64,000 nt of DNA from Georhizobium profundi (GTDB lineage: Bacteria; Pseudomonadota; Alphaproteobacteria; Rhizobiales; Rhizobiaceae). The stretch is from the NCBI RefSeq assembly GCF_003952725.1, contig NZ_CP032509.1, forward strand, positions 2,876,001-2,940,000, given 5' to 3'. The notes under the pieces are model-generated. The model searched no databases, was not told the origin of the DNA, and was given only the letters and a program-made list of their open reading frames with translations. The position numbers and the translations under genes were made by a program. Of this stretch, positions 17,133-26,968 are shown in pieces (positions within the stretch are counted from its first letter, which is position 1; each line of letters opens with the position of its first letter).

Positions 17133-20100
17133 TCAAGCCGCCTTCACGATCTCCGCGAGCTTGTTCATGATCACGGCAGCGCCGCCGAGGCGTTTTTCCG
17201 GGGTCGGCAGTTCGCGAATGAAGACGACGCTGTGGTCCGGGCGGATCTTCGCCTGGTTGCCGAGCCGCGCGATGTGCTGGACGAGGCCGGCGGGGTTCGG
17301 GAACTGCTTGTCCCGGAACTGCACGACGACGCCCTTCGGCCCCGCATCCAGCTTTTCGACATTCGCCGTGCGACAGAGCGCCTTGATGTACACGATCTTC
17401 AGGAGGTGCTGCACTTCCGTCGGCATCGGCCCGAAGCGGTCGATGAGTTCGGCACCAAAATCGTCGATCTCGGAAAGATCGGTGATTTCGCCCAGGCGCC
17501 GGTAGAGGCCGAGACGCAGATGCAGGTCCGGCACATAGTCTTCCGGGATCATGACCGGGGTGCCGACGAAGATCTGCGGCGACCAGCCGGTGTCGCGCAC
17601 CTCGTCCTCGCCCTTCAGTTCGGCCACGGCCTCTTCCAGCATCTGCTGGTAGAGTTCGAAGCCGACCTCCTTGATGTGGCCCGACTGTTCTTCGCCGAGC
17701 AGATTGCCTGCGCCGCGCAGATCAAGGTCGTGGCTGGCCAGCTGGAAGCCGGCACCGAGTTCGTCGAGCGACTGCAACACCTTGAGCCGGCGCTCGGCCA
17801 TCGGCGCGATCATCCGGTTCGCCGGAAGCGTAAAGAGCGCAAAGGCACGGACCTTTGAGCGGCCGACGCGACCGCGCAGCTGGTAGAGCTGGGCAAGGCC
17901 GAACATGTCGGCGCGGTGAACGATCAGGGTATTGGCCCGCGGTACGTCGAGGCCCGATTCGACGATCGTCGTCGACAAGAGCACGTCGTACTGGCCGTCA
18001 TAGAAGGCGTTCATGATGTCGTCGAGCTGGCCTGGCGGCATCTGGCCGTGCGCGGTCGCGACCTTCAGCTCCGGCACTTCCGACTGCAGGAACGCTGACA
18101 CATCCTCCAGATCGGCGATGCGCGGGCAGACATAGAAACTCTGGCCGCCACGATAGTGCTCGCGCAGCAGCGTTTCACGGATCGTTAGCGCGTCGAAGGG
18201 CGAGATGAAGGTGCGTACCGCGAGGCGGTCGACCGGCGGCGTCGTGATCAGCGACAGTTCGCGCACACCGGTCATGGCCAGTTGCAGCGTGCGCGGAATG
18301 GGCGTTGCCGACAAGGTCAGCACGTGAATGTCCGACTTCAGTTCCTTCAGCCGCTCCTTGTGCTTGACGCCGAAATGCTGCTCCTCGTCGATGATCAGCA
18401 GGCCGAGATTGGCGAATTTGATCGACGAGCCAAGCAGTGCGTGCGTGCCGATGACGATGTCGCACTTGCCGCTGGCGATCTCGCCCTTGGTGAGCGCGAG
18501 TTCCTTCGCTCCGACGAGGCGGGACGCCTGGGCGACCCGGATCGGCAGGCCACGGAAGCGCTCGGCAAAGGTCTTGTAGTGCTGGCGTGCAAGCAGCGTT
18601 GTCGGCACGACCAGCGCTACCTGGACGCCGTTCATCGCCGCAACGAAAGCGGCGCGAAGGGCAACTTCCGTCTTGCCGAAGCCGACATCGCCGCAGACGA
18701 GACGATCCATCGGCTGGCCTTCGCCAAGATCGCCACGTACGGCCTCGATGGCGTTCATCTGGTCTTCCGTCTCGTCGTACGGGAAACGGGCCGCGAACTC
18801 GTCGTAGAGGCCTTCCGGCGTCGTGAGGACCGGGGCCGAGCGCATTCGGCGCTCGGCCGCGATGCGGATCAAGCCACCCGCCATGTCGAGCAGGCGCTTC
18901 TTCAGCTTGGCCTTGCGCGCCTGCCAGGCAACGCCACCGAGCTTGTCGAGCGTGACCTCGGTGCCCTCGGAACCATAGCGCGACAGAAGCTCGATGTTCT
19001 CGACCGGCAGATAGAGCTTGGCGTCGCCGGCATAGTGCAGCTCGAGGCAGTCGTGGGGCGCGCCCATCGCCTCGATGATCTTCAAGCCGACGAAGCGGCC
19101 GATGCCATGCTCGGCATGGACGACGATCGCCCCTTCCTCCAGCCCGGCCACTTCGGAGATATAGTCCGAGCCGCGCTTCTTGCGCCGCGCGCGGCGAACG
19201 AGCCGGTCGCCCAGAATGTCCTGCTCGCCGATGACGACGAGATCGCCCGTCTCGAAGCCCTGCTCCAGCGGCAGGATCGCAGCCGCAGCCTCGCCCTTGG
19301 CGAGCTTCAGAATATCGTCGAGCTTCTCGATTCGCTTGATGCGGGCAAGGCCGTGTTCGCTCAGCACCTGCAATAGACGATCGAGCGACCCTTCGGACCA
19401 GCCGGTCACGAGCACGCGCTTGCCGTCGGCGCGCTTGTTGGCGATGTGGCGCGAGGCGGTGGCGAAGAGGTTCTCGCGCTCGTCGTCGGCGCTGCCGGCC
19501 TGGCGGGCTTCCTCAACCCTGCGCGCCCAGCGCGGGCCGGGCTTGGCCTGAAGCGTCACGACACGCCGATCGGATGTTTCAGGTTCGTCAAAAGGCGTCA
19601 TGCGAATGCCGTGCAGCGCATCGATGCGCGCCATGACTTCCGATGCGTCGAGATAAAGGCTATCAGGGGCCACGGGCTTATAGGGCGTGCCCTGCCCCTT
19701 GCCCGACTGCTCGCCGGCGTGGCGCCGTGCCTCGTAATGGTCCTTGATCTGGGCCGAGCGTTCGGCTGCTGCCTCTGCCACGAGATGGTCGGTGATGAAG
19801 GAAAAGCCCTTCAGATAATCGAAGGCCGTATCGAGCTTGTCGTAGAAGAGCGGGAGCCAATGCTCCATGCCCGCATAGCGGCGGCCTTCGCTGATCGCCT
19901 GGTATAGCGCATCGTCGCGAGTGGCCGCGCCGAAGAGCGCCAGGTAATTCGTGCGGAAGCGGCTGATCGTTTCCGGCGTCAGCGTCACCTCGCTCATCGG
20001 GTTCAGGTCGAGCGTCTTTGCTTGCCCGGTCGTGCGCTGCGTCGCCGGGTCGAAGCTTCGCACGCTTTCGAGCGTATTGCCGAAGAAATCGAGGCGAAGC

Positions 20101-20648
20101 GGCTCCTGTGCACCCGGGACATAGACGTCGAGAATGCCACCACGCACGGCAAATTCGCCGACTTCGCGAACGGTCGAAACACGCTCGAAGCCATTTGCGG
20201 CAAGCCGGGTGATGATGGCATCCATGCCGACCTGGCTGCCGGCCTTCGCCGTGAAACCAAGCCCGTCGATGACGGAGACCGGCGGTGCCTTCAACAGCAT
20301 CGCATTGACGGACACGAGCGCGATCGCGGGATGTGGCTTGGCCTGGTAGCCGATGAGGGATGTCAGCGCGGAAATGCGGCGCGCGGCAGCTTCGGTGCTC
20401 GGCGAAACGCGGTCGTAAGGCAGGCAGTCCCAGGCCGACAATTGCAGCACCGGAATTTCCGGCACGACAAAGGCAAGCGCCTGCGCGATATCGCCCATGC
20501 GCTGCCCGTCTGAAACCACATAGGCGACCGCCTGCCCTGCCCGCGCCATCTCGGCGATGACGAGCGGTTCTGCGCCAGCCGGCACATGGGCCAGCGTGAC
20601 GGGCGTGCGGTTCTTCGTCAGCAGATCGAGCGACAGGCCTTCGATCAT
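17133..20648 (-). CDS. mfd: Transcription-repair coupling factor Mfd
   Basis: An 1171-residue ATP-dependent translocase that removes stalled RNA polymerase and recruits UvrA. The N-terminal UvrB-like region, the RNA-polymerase-interaction domain (VVHAEHGIGRFVGL), the helicase motif I CGDVGFGKTEVALRAAF, motif II DEEQHFGVKHKERLK, motif III LSATPIPRTLQLAMTG and the TRG region QLRGRVGRS are all present in order. The ATG at 20648 is followed by MIEGLSLDLL. It begins 2 bases after sdhE on the same strand, as in other rhizobial genomes. Confidence 0.96.
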   Translation of the reverse strand: MIEGLSLDLLTKNRTPVTLAHVPAGAEPLVIAEMARAGQAVAYVVSDGQRMGDIAQALAFVVPEIPVLQLSAWDCLPYDRVSPSTEAAARRISALTSLIGYQAKPHPAIALVSVNAMLLKAPPVSVIDGLGFTAKAGSQVGMDAIITRLAANGFERVSTVREVGEFAVRGGILDVYVPGAQEPLRLDFFGNTLESVRSFDPATQRTTGQAKTLDLNPMSEVTLTPETISRFRTNYLALFGAATRDDALYQAISEGRRYAGMEHWLPLFYDKLDTAFDYLKGFSFITDHLVAEAAAERSAQIKDHYEARRHAGEQSGKGQGTPYKPVAPDSLYLDASEVMARIDALHGIRMTPFDEPETSDRRVVTLQAKPGPRWARRVEEARQAGSADDERENLFATASRHIANKRADGKRVLVTGWSEGSLDRLLQVLSEHGLARIKRIEKLDDILKLAKGEAAAAILPLEQGFETGDLVVIGEQDILGDRLVRRARRKKRGSDYISEVAGLEEGAIVVHAEHGIGRFVGLKIIEAMGAPHDCLELHYAGDAKLYLPVENIELLSRYGSEGTEVTLDKLGGVAWQARKAKLKKRLLDMAGGLIRIAAERRMRSAPVLTTPEGLYDEFAARFPYDETEDQMNAIEAVRGDLGEGQPMDRLVCGDVGFGKTEVALRAAFVAAMNGVQVALVVPTTLLARQHYKTFAERFRGLPIRVAQASRLVGAKELALTKGEIASGKCDIVIGTHALLGSSIKFANLGLLIIDEEQHFGVKHKERLKELKSDIHVLTLSATPIPRTLQLAMTGVRELSLITTPPVDRLAVRTFISPFDALTIRETLLREHYRGGQSFYVCPRIADLEDVSAFLQSEVPELKVATAHGQMPPGQLDDIMNAFYDGQYDVLLSTTIVESGLDVPRANTLIVHRADMFGLAQLYQLRGRVGRSKVRAFALFTLPANRMIAPMAERRLKVLQSLDELGAGFQLASHDLDLRGAGNLLGEEQSGHIKEVGFELYQQMLEEAVAELKGEDEVRDTGWSPQIFVGTPVMIPEDYVPDLHLRLGLYRRLGEITDLSEIDDFGAELIDRFGPMPTEVQHLLKIVYIKALCRTANVEKLDAGPKGVVVQFRDKQFPNPAGLVQHIARLGNQAKIRPDHSVVFIRELPTPEKRLGGAAVIMNKLAEIVKAA

Positions 20649-20650
20649 CG

Positions 20651-20950
20651 TCAGGTCCTGTTCGTGCCGAATATCTCGGGGTCGAATGCGCGGATGCGGG
20701 TGAAGAGCGGCGTGTCGTAATTGGCCGGGATCGGGGTCTCCCCCGTCACCCATTTAACCAGTTCGCGGTCGTCGAGCGCCAGAATACCCTCGAATTCCGC
20801 AATCTCGGCCTCGCTCATGGTCGCGATTTCGCGATCGCAGAACGATCCGAGCATCAGGTCCATCTCGCGAATGCCGCGGTGCCAGGCGCGAAAGAGAATT
20901 CGCCTGCGGCGCGGATCGAGGTCGGCGCTCGTCACTGTCGTACCGGTCAT
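20651..20950 (-). CDS. sdhE: FAD assembly factor SdhE
   Basis: A 99-residue protein of the SdhE/YgfY/Sdh5 family, needed for covalent attachment of FAD to succinate dehydrogenase. The FAD-interaction signature is FRAWHRGIREMDLMLGSF, containing the invariant RG pair. Start at 20950. It is divergent from recG and lies immediately upstream of mfd. Confidence 0.9.
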   Translation of the reverse strand: MTGTTVTSADLDPRRRRILFRAWHRGIREMDLMLGSFCDREIATMSEAEIAEFEGILALDDRELVKWVTGETPIPANYDTPLFTRIRAFDPEIFGTNRT

Positions 20951-21046
20951 ATGAGAAAGCTTCCTGTTGATCGCGCCTCTATAGCCAAGCCTGCATCTCT
21001 TGTCAGCCTTGCTCGCGCGCCTGCGGAGGGGCATCAGTATGCGGCC

Positions 21047-23152
21047 ATGCGTCCCAGCGAACTCGACCCCTTCTTTGTTCCCGTTGCGAGCCGACCCGGT
21101 ATCGGGCCGAAGCTCGCAGACCTGATTGCGCGCCTGACCGGCCGTGACGGGGCGGAGGAGACGCGCGTCGTCGATCTCATGTTTCTCGCGCCGCACTCGA
21201 TCATCGACCGCAGCCAGCAGCCGGGCATCGCGTCTGCGCCCGAAGGACTGATCGTGACGCTCAAGGTGACGATCGACCGTCACCAGCCCGGCCCGCGCGG
21301 CAAACCCAACGTGCCGTATCGCGTCTTTGCCTCCGACGAGACGGGCGAGATCGCGCTGACCTTCTTTCGCGCGAAAACCGACTGGCTGAAACATGCGCTG
21401 CCGATCGGCGAGACCGTGCTCGTCTCGGGCAAGGTCGACTGGTTCAACGGGCGGCCTTCCATGGTTCACCCGGATCACATGGTGCGCGAGGCGGATGCGG
21501 CCTCGATGCCGTTCGTCGAGCCGGTCTATCCATTGACGGCCGGGCTTTCGCCGAAGGTGCTGCGCCGTGCGATCGACGGGGCGCTCGAGACGCTTCCGGT
21601 GATCAACGAATGGATCGATCCCGGCATCGTCACGCGGCACGGCTTTCCGGATTTCCACGAAGCGCTACGGGACCTGCATACGCCCCAGTCCGCCGCCGAT
21701 CTTGAGCCGCGCAACAGTTTCCGCAGCCGGCTCGCCTATGACGAATTGCTGGCGGGACAGCTGTCGCTTGCCATGGTGCGGCAGCGCATCCGCAAGCTTT
21801 CGGGCCGTCCCGTCATCGGCACGGGCAGGCTCAGCGGAAAGGTCAGCGCGAACTTACCGTTCAAACTGACCGGCGGACAACTCAAAGCCGTGGACGTCAT
21901 CCTCGCCGACATGCGTGCCGACGAGCGCATGCTGCGGCTGCTGCAGGGCGACGTGGGCTCCGGCAAGACGGTCGTCGCGCTGATGGCGATGCTCGCGGCG
22001 GTCGAAGCCGGCGGCCAGGCGGTGCTCATGGCTCCGACGGAAATCCTCGCCCGGCAGCATCTGGCGACCATCGAGAAACTGACGGCCGGGCTCGAGATCG
22101 GCGTCGACATCCTCACGGGCCGCGCCGGCAGCCGCGAGCGGGCCGCCGTGCTTGGGCGGATCGAAAGCGGTGACGCGCAGATCGTCGTCGGTACCCATGC
22201 GCTTTTCCAGGACACGGTAACGTTCAAGGATCTGATGCTGGCAGTCGTCGACGAACAACATCGCTTCGGCGTTCACCAAAGGTTGCGGCTGACAGCCAAG
22301 GGCACCGCACCGCACATGCTGGTCATGACCGCAACGCCGATCCCGCGCACGCTCGTGCTGGCCGCCTTCGGCGATATGGACGTGTCGCGCCTTACCGAGA
22401 AGCCAGCCGGCCGCAAGCCGATCCAAACCGTCACCGTGCCGGACGAGCGGATCGGCGAGATGGTCGATCGGCTGAGCGCGGCGGTGGCGGAAGGCAAGAA
22501 GGCCTACTGGATCTGCCCGCTGGTCGAGGAATCGGAGGTGTCCGACCTCATGTCGGCCGACGAGCGGCACAAGCTCCTGGCCTCCGTCCTCGGGCCCAAG
22601 GTCGGGCTCGTGCACGGCCGCATGAGCGGGCCGGAGAAGGACGCCGCGATGATGGCGTTCAAGAACGGCGAGACGCGGCTCCTTGTGGCGACCACCGTCA
22701 TCGAAGTCGGCGTCGACGTGCCGGACGCGACCATTATCGTGATCGAACATGCCGAACGCTTCGGGCTTGCCCAGTTGCACCAGCTGCGCGGGCGGGTCGG
22801 CCGGGGCGACGAGGCATCGTCATGCATCCTCCTCTATAAATCGCCGCTCTCCGAGACCGGCCGGGCGCGCCTCGGCGTGATGCGCGACACCGAGGACGGG
22901 TTCGTCATTGCCGAGGAAGATCTGAAGCTGCGCGGTGAAGGCGAGCTTCTCGGCACGCGTCAATCGGGCACGCCGGGCTTCCGTTTCGCGAGCCTGGAGA
23001 CACATGGGGATCTGCTCGAAACGGCCCGCAACGATGCGCGATATATCCTGGAGACCGATCCCGAGCTTGCAAGCCCGCGGGGACAGGCGTTGCGTGCCCT
23101 GCTCTATCTTTTCCGCCGTGACGAGGCGATCCGGCTTCTGCGCGCCGGATGA
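21047..23152 (+). CDS. recG: ATP-dependent DNA helicase RecG
   Basis: A 701-residue branch-migration helicase that remodels stalled replication forks. The N-terminal wedge/OB domain (residues 1-200) is followed by motif I LLQGDVGSGKTVVALMAM, motif II DEQHRFGVHQR (DEQH box), motif III MTATPIPRTL, and the C-terminal QLHQLRGRVGRG plus LKLRGEGELLGTRQSG. The ATG at 21047 lies about 20 bases after a GGAGGGG stretch. It is divergent from sdhE-mfd and convergent with the DUF502 gene, whose stop directly abuts it. Confidence 0.96.
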   Translation: MRPSELDPFFVPVASRPGIGPKLADLIARLTGRDGAEETRVVDLMFLAPHSIIDRSQQPGIASAPEGLIVTLKVTIDRHQPGPRGKPNVPYRVFASDETGEIALTFFRAKTDWLKHALPIGETVLVSGKVDWFNGRPSMVHPDHMVREADAASMPFVEPVYPLTAGLSPKVLRRAIDGALETLPVINEWIDPGIVTRHGFPDFHEALRDLHTPQSAADLEPRNSFRSRLAYDELLAGQLSLAMVRQRIRKLSGRPVIGTGRLSGKVSANLPFKLTGGQLKAVDVILADMRADERMLRLLQGDVGSGKTVVALMAMLAAVEAGGQAVLMAPTEILARQHLATIEKLTAGLEIGVDILTGRAGSRERAAVLGRIESGDAQIVVGTHALFQDTVTFKDLMLAVVDEQHRFGVHQRLRLTAKGTAPHMLVMTATPIPRTLVLAAFGDMDVSRLTEKPAGRKPIQTVTVPDERIGEMVDRLSAAVAEGKKAYWICPLVEESEVSDLMSADERHKLLASVLGPKVGLVHGRMSGPEKDAAMMAFKNGETRLLVATTVIEVGVDVPDATIIVIEHAERFGLAQLHQLRGRVGRGDEASSCILLYKSPLSETGRARLGVMRDTEDGFVIAEEDLKLRGEGELLGTRQSGTPGFRFASLETHGDLLETARNDARYILETDPELASPRGQALRALLYLFRRDEAIRLLRAG

Positions 23153-23854
23153 TCAAGCAGCCGGGCGTGGCTCGTCCTTGCGGTGGGCCTCAGCCAACGC
23201 CTTCAGCTTCGGCTGATAATCCGGCGCGACGAGGCCTGCGGAGATGATCATCTTGGCCGCTTCCTCCACCGTCATATCCAGAATGATGACGTCCTTTCGC
23301 TCGACGAAGAGCAGGTAGCCGGAGGTCGGGTTCGGCGTCGTCGGCAAGAACACCGACACGGTGTCCTCGCCGCGCTCTTCCAGCCTATGACCGATCTCGC
23401 CCTTTGTGTCGGTCGCCAGGAACACGATCGACCAGAGGCCGGTACGCGGATACTCGATCAGGCCCGCCTGCTTGAAGGAATTCGACTGTTCGGCCAGCAC
23501 GGTCTGGAAGATCTGCTTCAGGCCCTTGTAGATGCTGCGCACGATCGGCATGCGATCGAGCAGGCTTTCGCCGACATCGATCAGCGTGCGCCCGATGATG
23601 TTGGCGGTGAGGAAGCCGACGATCGTGATAAAGATCAGCGCCGCGACGAGCCCGAAGCCCGGAACCGAAAACGGCAGGTACGTGTCGGGGTTATAGACCC
23701 GCGGCACATAGGGCTTCACCCAGCCATCGACCCACATGATGAACGACCATGTGAGATAGGCGGTGATGGCAAGCGGCGCACAGATGATCAGGCCCGTCAG
23801 GAAGTAGTTCCTGATGCGCATGGTTGGCGGCAGGCGTTTCGGTTTTTCGGCCAT
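23153..23854 (-). CDS. DUF502 membrane protein
   Basis: A 233-residue protein with two N-terminal hydrophobic segments (YFLTGLIICAPLAITAYLTW and FGLVAALIFITIVGFL) followed by RMPIVRSIYKGLKQIFQTV and FLPTTPNPTSGYLLFV, which are signatures of the DUF502 family. Function is not known; the family is widespread in proteobacteria and plants. Its stop directly abuts the recG stop. Confidence 0.88.
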   Translation of the reverse strand: MAEKPKRLPPTMRIRNYFLTGLIICAPLAITAYLTWSFIMWVDGWVKPYVPRVYNPDTYLPFSVPGFGLVAALIFITIVGFLTANIIGRTLIDVGESLLDRMPIVRSIYKGLKQIFQTVLAEQSNSFKQAGLIEYPRTGLWSIVFLATDTKGEIGHRLEERGEDTVSVFLPTTPNPTSGYLLFVERKDVIILDMTVEEAAKMIISAGLVAPDYQPKLKALAEAHRKDEPRPAA

Positions 23855-23951
23855 GGTCGAAGCTGTCCGTCTAGCGACGCGAACTATGGCCTATGCGTGC
23901 GCCATGCGGCAAGCATGTGACAGAGCGCACGCAATGCACACGATTTCACCG

Positions 23952-24713
23952 TCAGCCGATCGTGCCGAGAACCGGGAATGTCTCCAGCAGCCAAAACGCA
24001 AAGCGCGCCATGCCGCCGGTCAGGAACATGATGCCGGTGAAGACCAGCAGCGCGCCCATGATCTTCTCCACGGCGCCGAGGTGACGCCGAAAGCGCGTGA
24101 GGAACCGCATGAAATGGCCGGAGAACGCGGCGGCGATCCAAAACGGAATGGCGAGCCCCAGAGAATAGGCCGAAAGCAAAAGCGCGCCATCGCCCACGGT
24201 CTGGCGCGAGGCCGCAACACCAAGGATCGCCCCGAGAACCGGCCCGATACAGGGCGTCCAGCCGAACGCGAAGGCGAGACCCATCACATAGGCGCCGGTC
24301 AGCGTCGCCGGTTTGCCTGCACCCTGGAAACGCATTTCCCGGTTGAGAATGCCTATCCGGAAAGCGCCGAGGAAATGCAGGCCCATGGCGATGATGACGA
24401 TGCCGCCGACCTGCGACAGCAGCATGATGTTGGAGCGAAGGAGCGCCCCGATCTGCGACGCACCGGCGCCGAGCGCCACAAAGACGGTCGCGAAACCAAG
24501 CGTGAAGATGACCGCAGCCGGCAACACCGCCCGCCGCGTGCGCATCGCCACCACGGCTCCGCCGACGCCTGCCGGCTCCGCGCGGAAATCTTCGACACTC
24601 ACGCCGGCCATGTAACAGAGATATGGCGGCACGAGCGGAAGCACGCAGGGCGACAGAAACGAGATCGCGCCCGCCAGGATGGCCGTGAAGATGGAGATAT
24701 CGGCTATGGTCAC
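23952..24713 (-). CDS. ccdA: Cytochrome c biogenesis protein CcdA
   Basis: A 253-residue inner-membrane protein with about six hydrophobic segments. It is the short DsbD-like thiol transporter that passes reducing electrons from thioredoxin to the periplasm for cytochrome c maturation. Both conserved cysteine helices are visible: ISFLSPCVLPLVPPYLCY near residue 20 and FGWTPCIGPVLGAIL near residue 155. It is the last host gene before the prophage. Confidence 0.93.
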   Translation of the reverse strand: MTIADISIFTAILAGAISFLSPCVLPLVPPYLCYMAGVSVEDFRAEPAGVGGAVVAMRTRRAVLPAAVIFTLGFATVFVALGAGASQIGALLRSNIMLLSQVGGIVIIAMGLHFLGAFRIGILNREMRFQGAGKPATLTGAYVMGLAFAFGWTPCIGPVLGAILGVAASRQTVGDGALLLSAYSLGLAIPFWIAAAFSGHFMRFLTRFRRHLGAVEKIMGALLVFTGIMFLTGGMARFAFWLLETFPVLGTIG

Positions 24714-25131
24714 GCTATTTTCGGGTCCGCCGGCTCTTCGAATGCCCTGCCTTACCGGATTGCGGCCGTGAAAGGCCAGTCACCTTTTCGCGCACAGCGA
24801 CGATGTGTCCGATCATGGCATTGTTCAGACGCGGTTTGCCTACGCCAGCGCAACCTTCTCTTCTTGCGCAAATATCGATTGTACAACGCGCACAAGAGGC
24901 GCAGCATATCCTCGATCTCCGCAGACAATTGAGATCGAGCATGAGCTCGGCTGGTATCGCAACGCCTTTGAATGGCGTGTGACAGACCTGCACGTCGGCG
25001 GACCTTCATGAGCCGCACGATGCCAGCCTAGTCTCTGAAAGAGTCGCTCGTCGTTCTTGCCGACCGAGGCGCGAGTGTAAGAACAGCCTTTGGGATGTCG
25101 TCGATCTGACGGATATGAGCAGAACGCCCAA
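24714..25131. other. Intergenic stretch before the prophage boundary
   Basis: About 418 bases between ccdA and the tRNA fragment. Short frames exist on both strands, but none shows a ribosome site with a recognisable protein. I see no RNA gene or clear promoter. This is the last host sequence left of the attachment site. Confidence 0.5.
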
Positions 25132-25178
25132 TGGCGACCCCTGCAGGATTCGAACCTGCGACCATCGGCTTAGAAGGC
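25132..25178 (-). other. attL: 3' fragment of tRNA-Arg(UCU)
   Basis: Read on the minus strand this is the 3' part of a tRNA: anticodon loop CTTCTAA, the 3' anticodon-stem strand GCCGA, a complete T arm (CCTGC/GCAGG stem, TTCGAAT loop), the 3' acceptor strand AGGGGTC and GCCA. Beyond the anticodon loop on the 5' side the match to a tRNA stops. This is what remains of the target when a phage carrying its own copy of the tRNA 3' half integrates. The complete tRNA should lie at the other prophage end. Confidence 0.8.
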
Positions 25179-25281
25179 GCATAGGAAAGTTGCCGGAACA
25201 AAGACAATTCCGACTTTCCCTGTGCGCCCGCAGCGTGAACATTCCGTGAAACTTGGAACGGATTTAGGGCCCAAGCTGCAG

Positions 25282-26121
25282 TCATCCGCTGGGCAAGTTC
25301 GCCGGTCGCGGATCCCGCCCGTCCCAGATGACAACTTCGCCGACCCGGCGCCCCTCACCACCGGCGATGGTGTAAGTCAGCTCCACGTTCGTCATTGCGA
25401 AGCGAGCGAAGATGCTTCGGACGTCAGGGCAATCATTCAGCGTGAGAATGAAGCGCCCCTTCAGGACATCAAGCCGGTCCGCGAGCCGCTCGAAGTCGGA
25501 TCGAGTGAATACGTCGTCGCCGTAGTCCCGCTCGCACCCAAAGTAAGGCGGATCGAGAAAGAACAGGGTGTCCGGTCGATCATAGCGATTGAGAAAGTCA
25601 CTCCAGTCCAGGTTCTCGATCACCACGCCGGAGAGACGCTCATGGACGTCTTCTAACAGCGGTCCCAGGCGGGTCATGTTGAACCGGGATCCACCCGTCG
25701 TGGCCACGCCGAATGACCGGCCGACCACTTTTCCGCCGAAGGCCAGCCGCTGAAGGTAGAGGAACCGCCCTGCTCGCTCCAGGTCCGTGAGCGTCTCCGG
25801 CCGGCATTTCAGGAGGCGATCGAATTCGCGACGCGACGAGATCTGGAAGCGCAAAGTCTCCATAAACTGCGGATAGTGCCGCTGAAGGATCCGGAAGAAC
25901 GTGGCGACGTCGCCGGACACGTCATTGATCACTTCGGCCTTGGGGATCAGGCGCCGGCGGAAGAAGACGCCGCCCATGCCGACGAAGGGCTCGGCATAAA
26001 GCGTGTGCGGGATCTGTTCGATGATAGCGGCGAGCCGCTGCGCGAGCTGCCTCTTTCCTCCGATATAGCCGGCCACGGGAGCGACCGGCCGCACCTCTTC
26101 AAAAGAGAAGAGAGATTCCAT
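25282..26121 (-). CDS. DNA adenine methylase (D12 class)
   Basis: A 279-residue N6-adenine methyltransferase related to Dam. The SAM motif is YAEPFVGMGGVFFRR and the catalytic motif is FFLDPPYFGC (DPPY). The N-terminal YIGGKRQLAQRL is the usual first motif of the class. I chose the ATG at 26121, preceded by AAGG; an in-frame GTG at 26145 is possible. It is the prophage gene nearest attL and stands alone on its strand there. It may protect phage DNA from restriction or alter host methylation; the recognition site is unknown. Confidence 0.9.
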   Translation of the reverse strand: MESLFSFEEVRPVAPVAGYIGGKRQLAQRLAAIIEQIPHTLYAEPFVGMGGVFFRRRLIPKAEVINDVSGDVATFFRILQRHYPQFMETLRFQISSRREFDRLLKCRPETLTDLERAGRFLYLQRLAFGGKVVGRSFGVATTGGSRFNMTRLGPLLEDVHERLSGVVIENLDWSDFLNRYDRPDTLFFLDPPYFGCERDYGDDVFTRSDFERLADRLDVLKGRFILTLNDCPDVRSIFARFAMTNVELTYTIAGGEGRRVGEVVIWDGRDPRPANLPSG

Positions 26122-26435
26122 GTTTCTTAACCTTGTAGACGCCACGGTCCCGATGCGCCCCTCGGGGCGTCGGGCGCGGCAACGAAGCCTTGCTGGTTGC
26201 TGGACGGGCTGATTGCAGTCTGACCGTCGCGTGCAGCGTTAGCGCGCTGCAGCCGCCCGTCAGCTTCCTGGCGGGACGGCAATTCCTGTTCAAGTTTGGC
26301 TCAACGATCAGGCCGGAGCTGATCGGACATCGTGCGGCTGCCAGTCGGCGCGCCTCCGTCCTTTTGGTGTGCTCTGCTCGCCTTCCGGAACCGATCCATC
26401 TGGTTTTGTGGATCGAGACGCGGCATCATCGACTT
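26122..26435. other. Non-coding or uncertain stretch after methylase start
   Basis: About 314 bases upstream of the methylase gene. A plus-strand frame runs through it into the next small gene but has no ribosome site or recognisable residues. It presumably holds promoters for the flanking genes; none could be fixed with confidence. Confidence 0.4.
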
Positions 26436-26639
26436 ATGACGCCGCCAAAGCTCAAGACCGTGAAGATGAAATACGACCCAGCTGCGCGCCAAGGAGACGG
26501 CGCGGACGAGATCACCTTTGCTGATCTGGAATATGTCGGGACCAACGACAATGGCGGGATGTCGCGTGGCAGAGCCAGCCTCATCGCGATCGTCCTGCTC
26601 GTCGCCACCTTCACCGGCTTCCACTGGCTGCTCGCCTGA
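26436..26639 (+). CDS. Small single-pass membrane protein, hypothetical
   Basis: Up to 67 residues. A polar N-terminus (PAARQGDGADEITFADLEYV) is followed by one hydrophobic segment at the very C-terminus (ASLIAIVLLVATFTGFHWLLA), the layout of a tail-anchored inner-membrane protein. No ribosome site is obvious at 26436; a second in-frame ATG at 26466 is possible. No function is recognised. Confidence 0.4.
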   Translation: MTPPKLKTVKMKYDPAARQGDGADEITFADLEYVGTNDNGGMSRGRASLIAIVLLVATFTGFHWLLA

Positions 26640-26764
26640 TCGATTTGCTTACAGCTCGCGCAGCCGATTGACTCCAGTCGCGAGCGAGAACATTATAGGA
26701 ACAAATCCCTACTGATAAACATCGATCCGCCGGCTATGCCAGCGGAAGCGGCGGAGCTGTGCCT

Positions 26765-26968
26765 ATGCGAAATGAAAAGATCGGACCGCCTGATCAGGTC
26801 GAGGCCATCCTGCTGGCCTATGGCCACGACGCCCGCGCTGCCATCTGCGATCTCGTTGCCGATCTCAACGCACTCTACAGAAGACTGGCTAAGGCCGATG
26901 CTTGCATGTCATTCGGCTTCGCGCGCGGATGGCGCGCGATCGAATGGCAGGCGCCTGACGATGAGTAG
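26765..26968 (+). CDS. Small hypothetical phage protein
   Basis: A 67-residue protein (MRNEKIGPPDQVEAILLAYG) with a predicted helical body. The ATG at 26765 follows GGAG at a good distance. It overlaps the start of the next gene by 8 bases, which argues that both are real and co-translated. No family recognised. Confidence 0.55.
   Translation: MRNEKIGPPDQVEAILLAYGHDARAAICDLVADLNALYRRLAKADACMSFGFARGWRAIEWQAPDDE

Noticed and set aside
24715..25018. Short frames on both strands between ccdA and attL
   Set aside because: They overlap each other, lack ribosome sites and resemble no protein family; cysteine- and arginine-rich composition fits non-coding sequence.
25006..25285. Minus-strand frames containing translated tRNA sequence near attL
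   Set aside because: They run through the tRNA-Arg fragment and end in its T arm; this is a frame by chance, not a gene.
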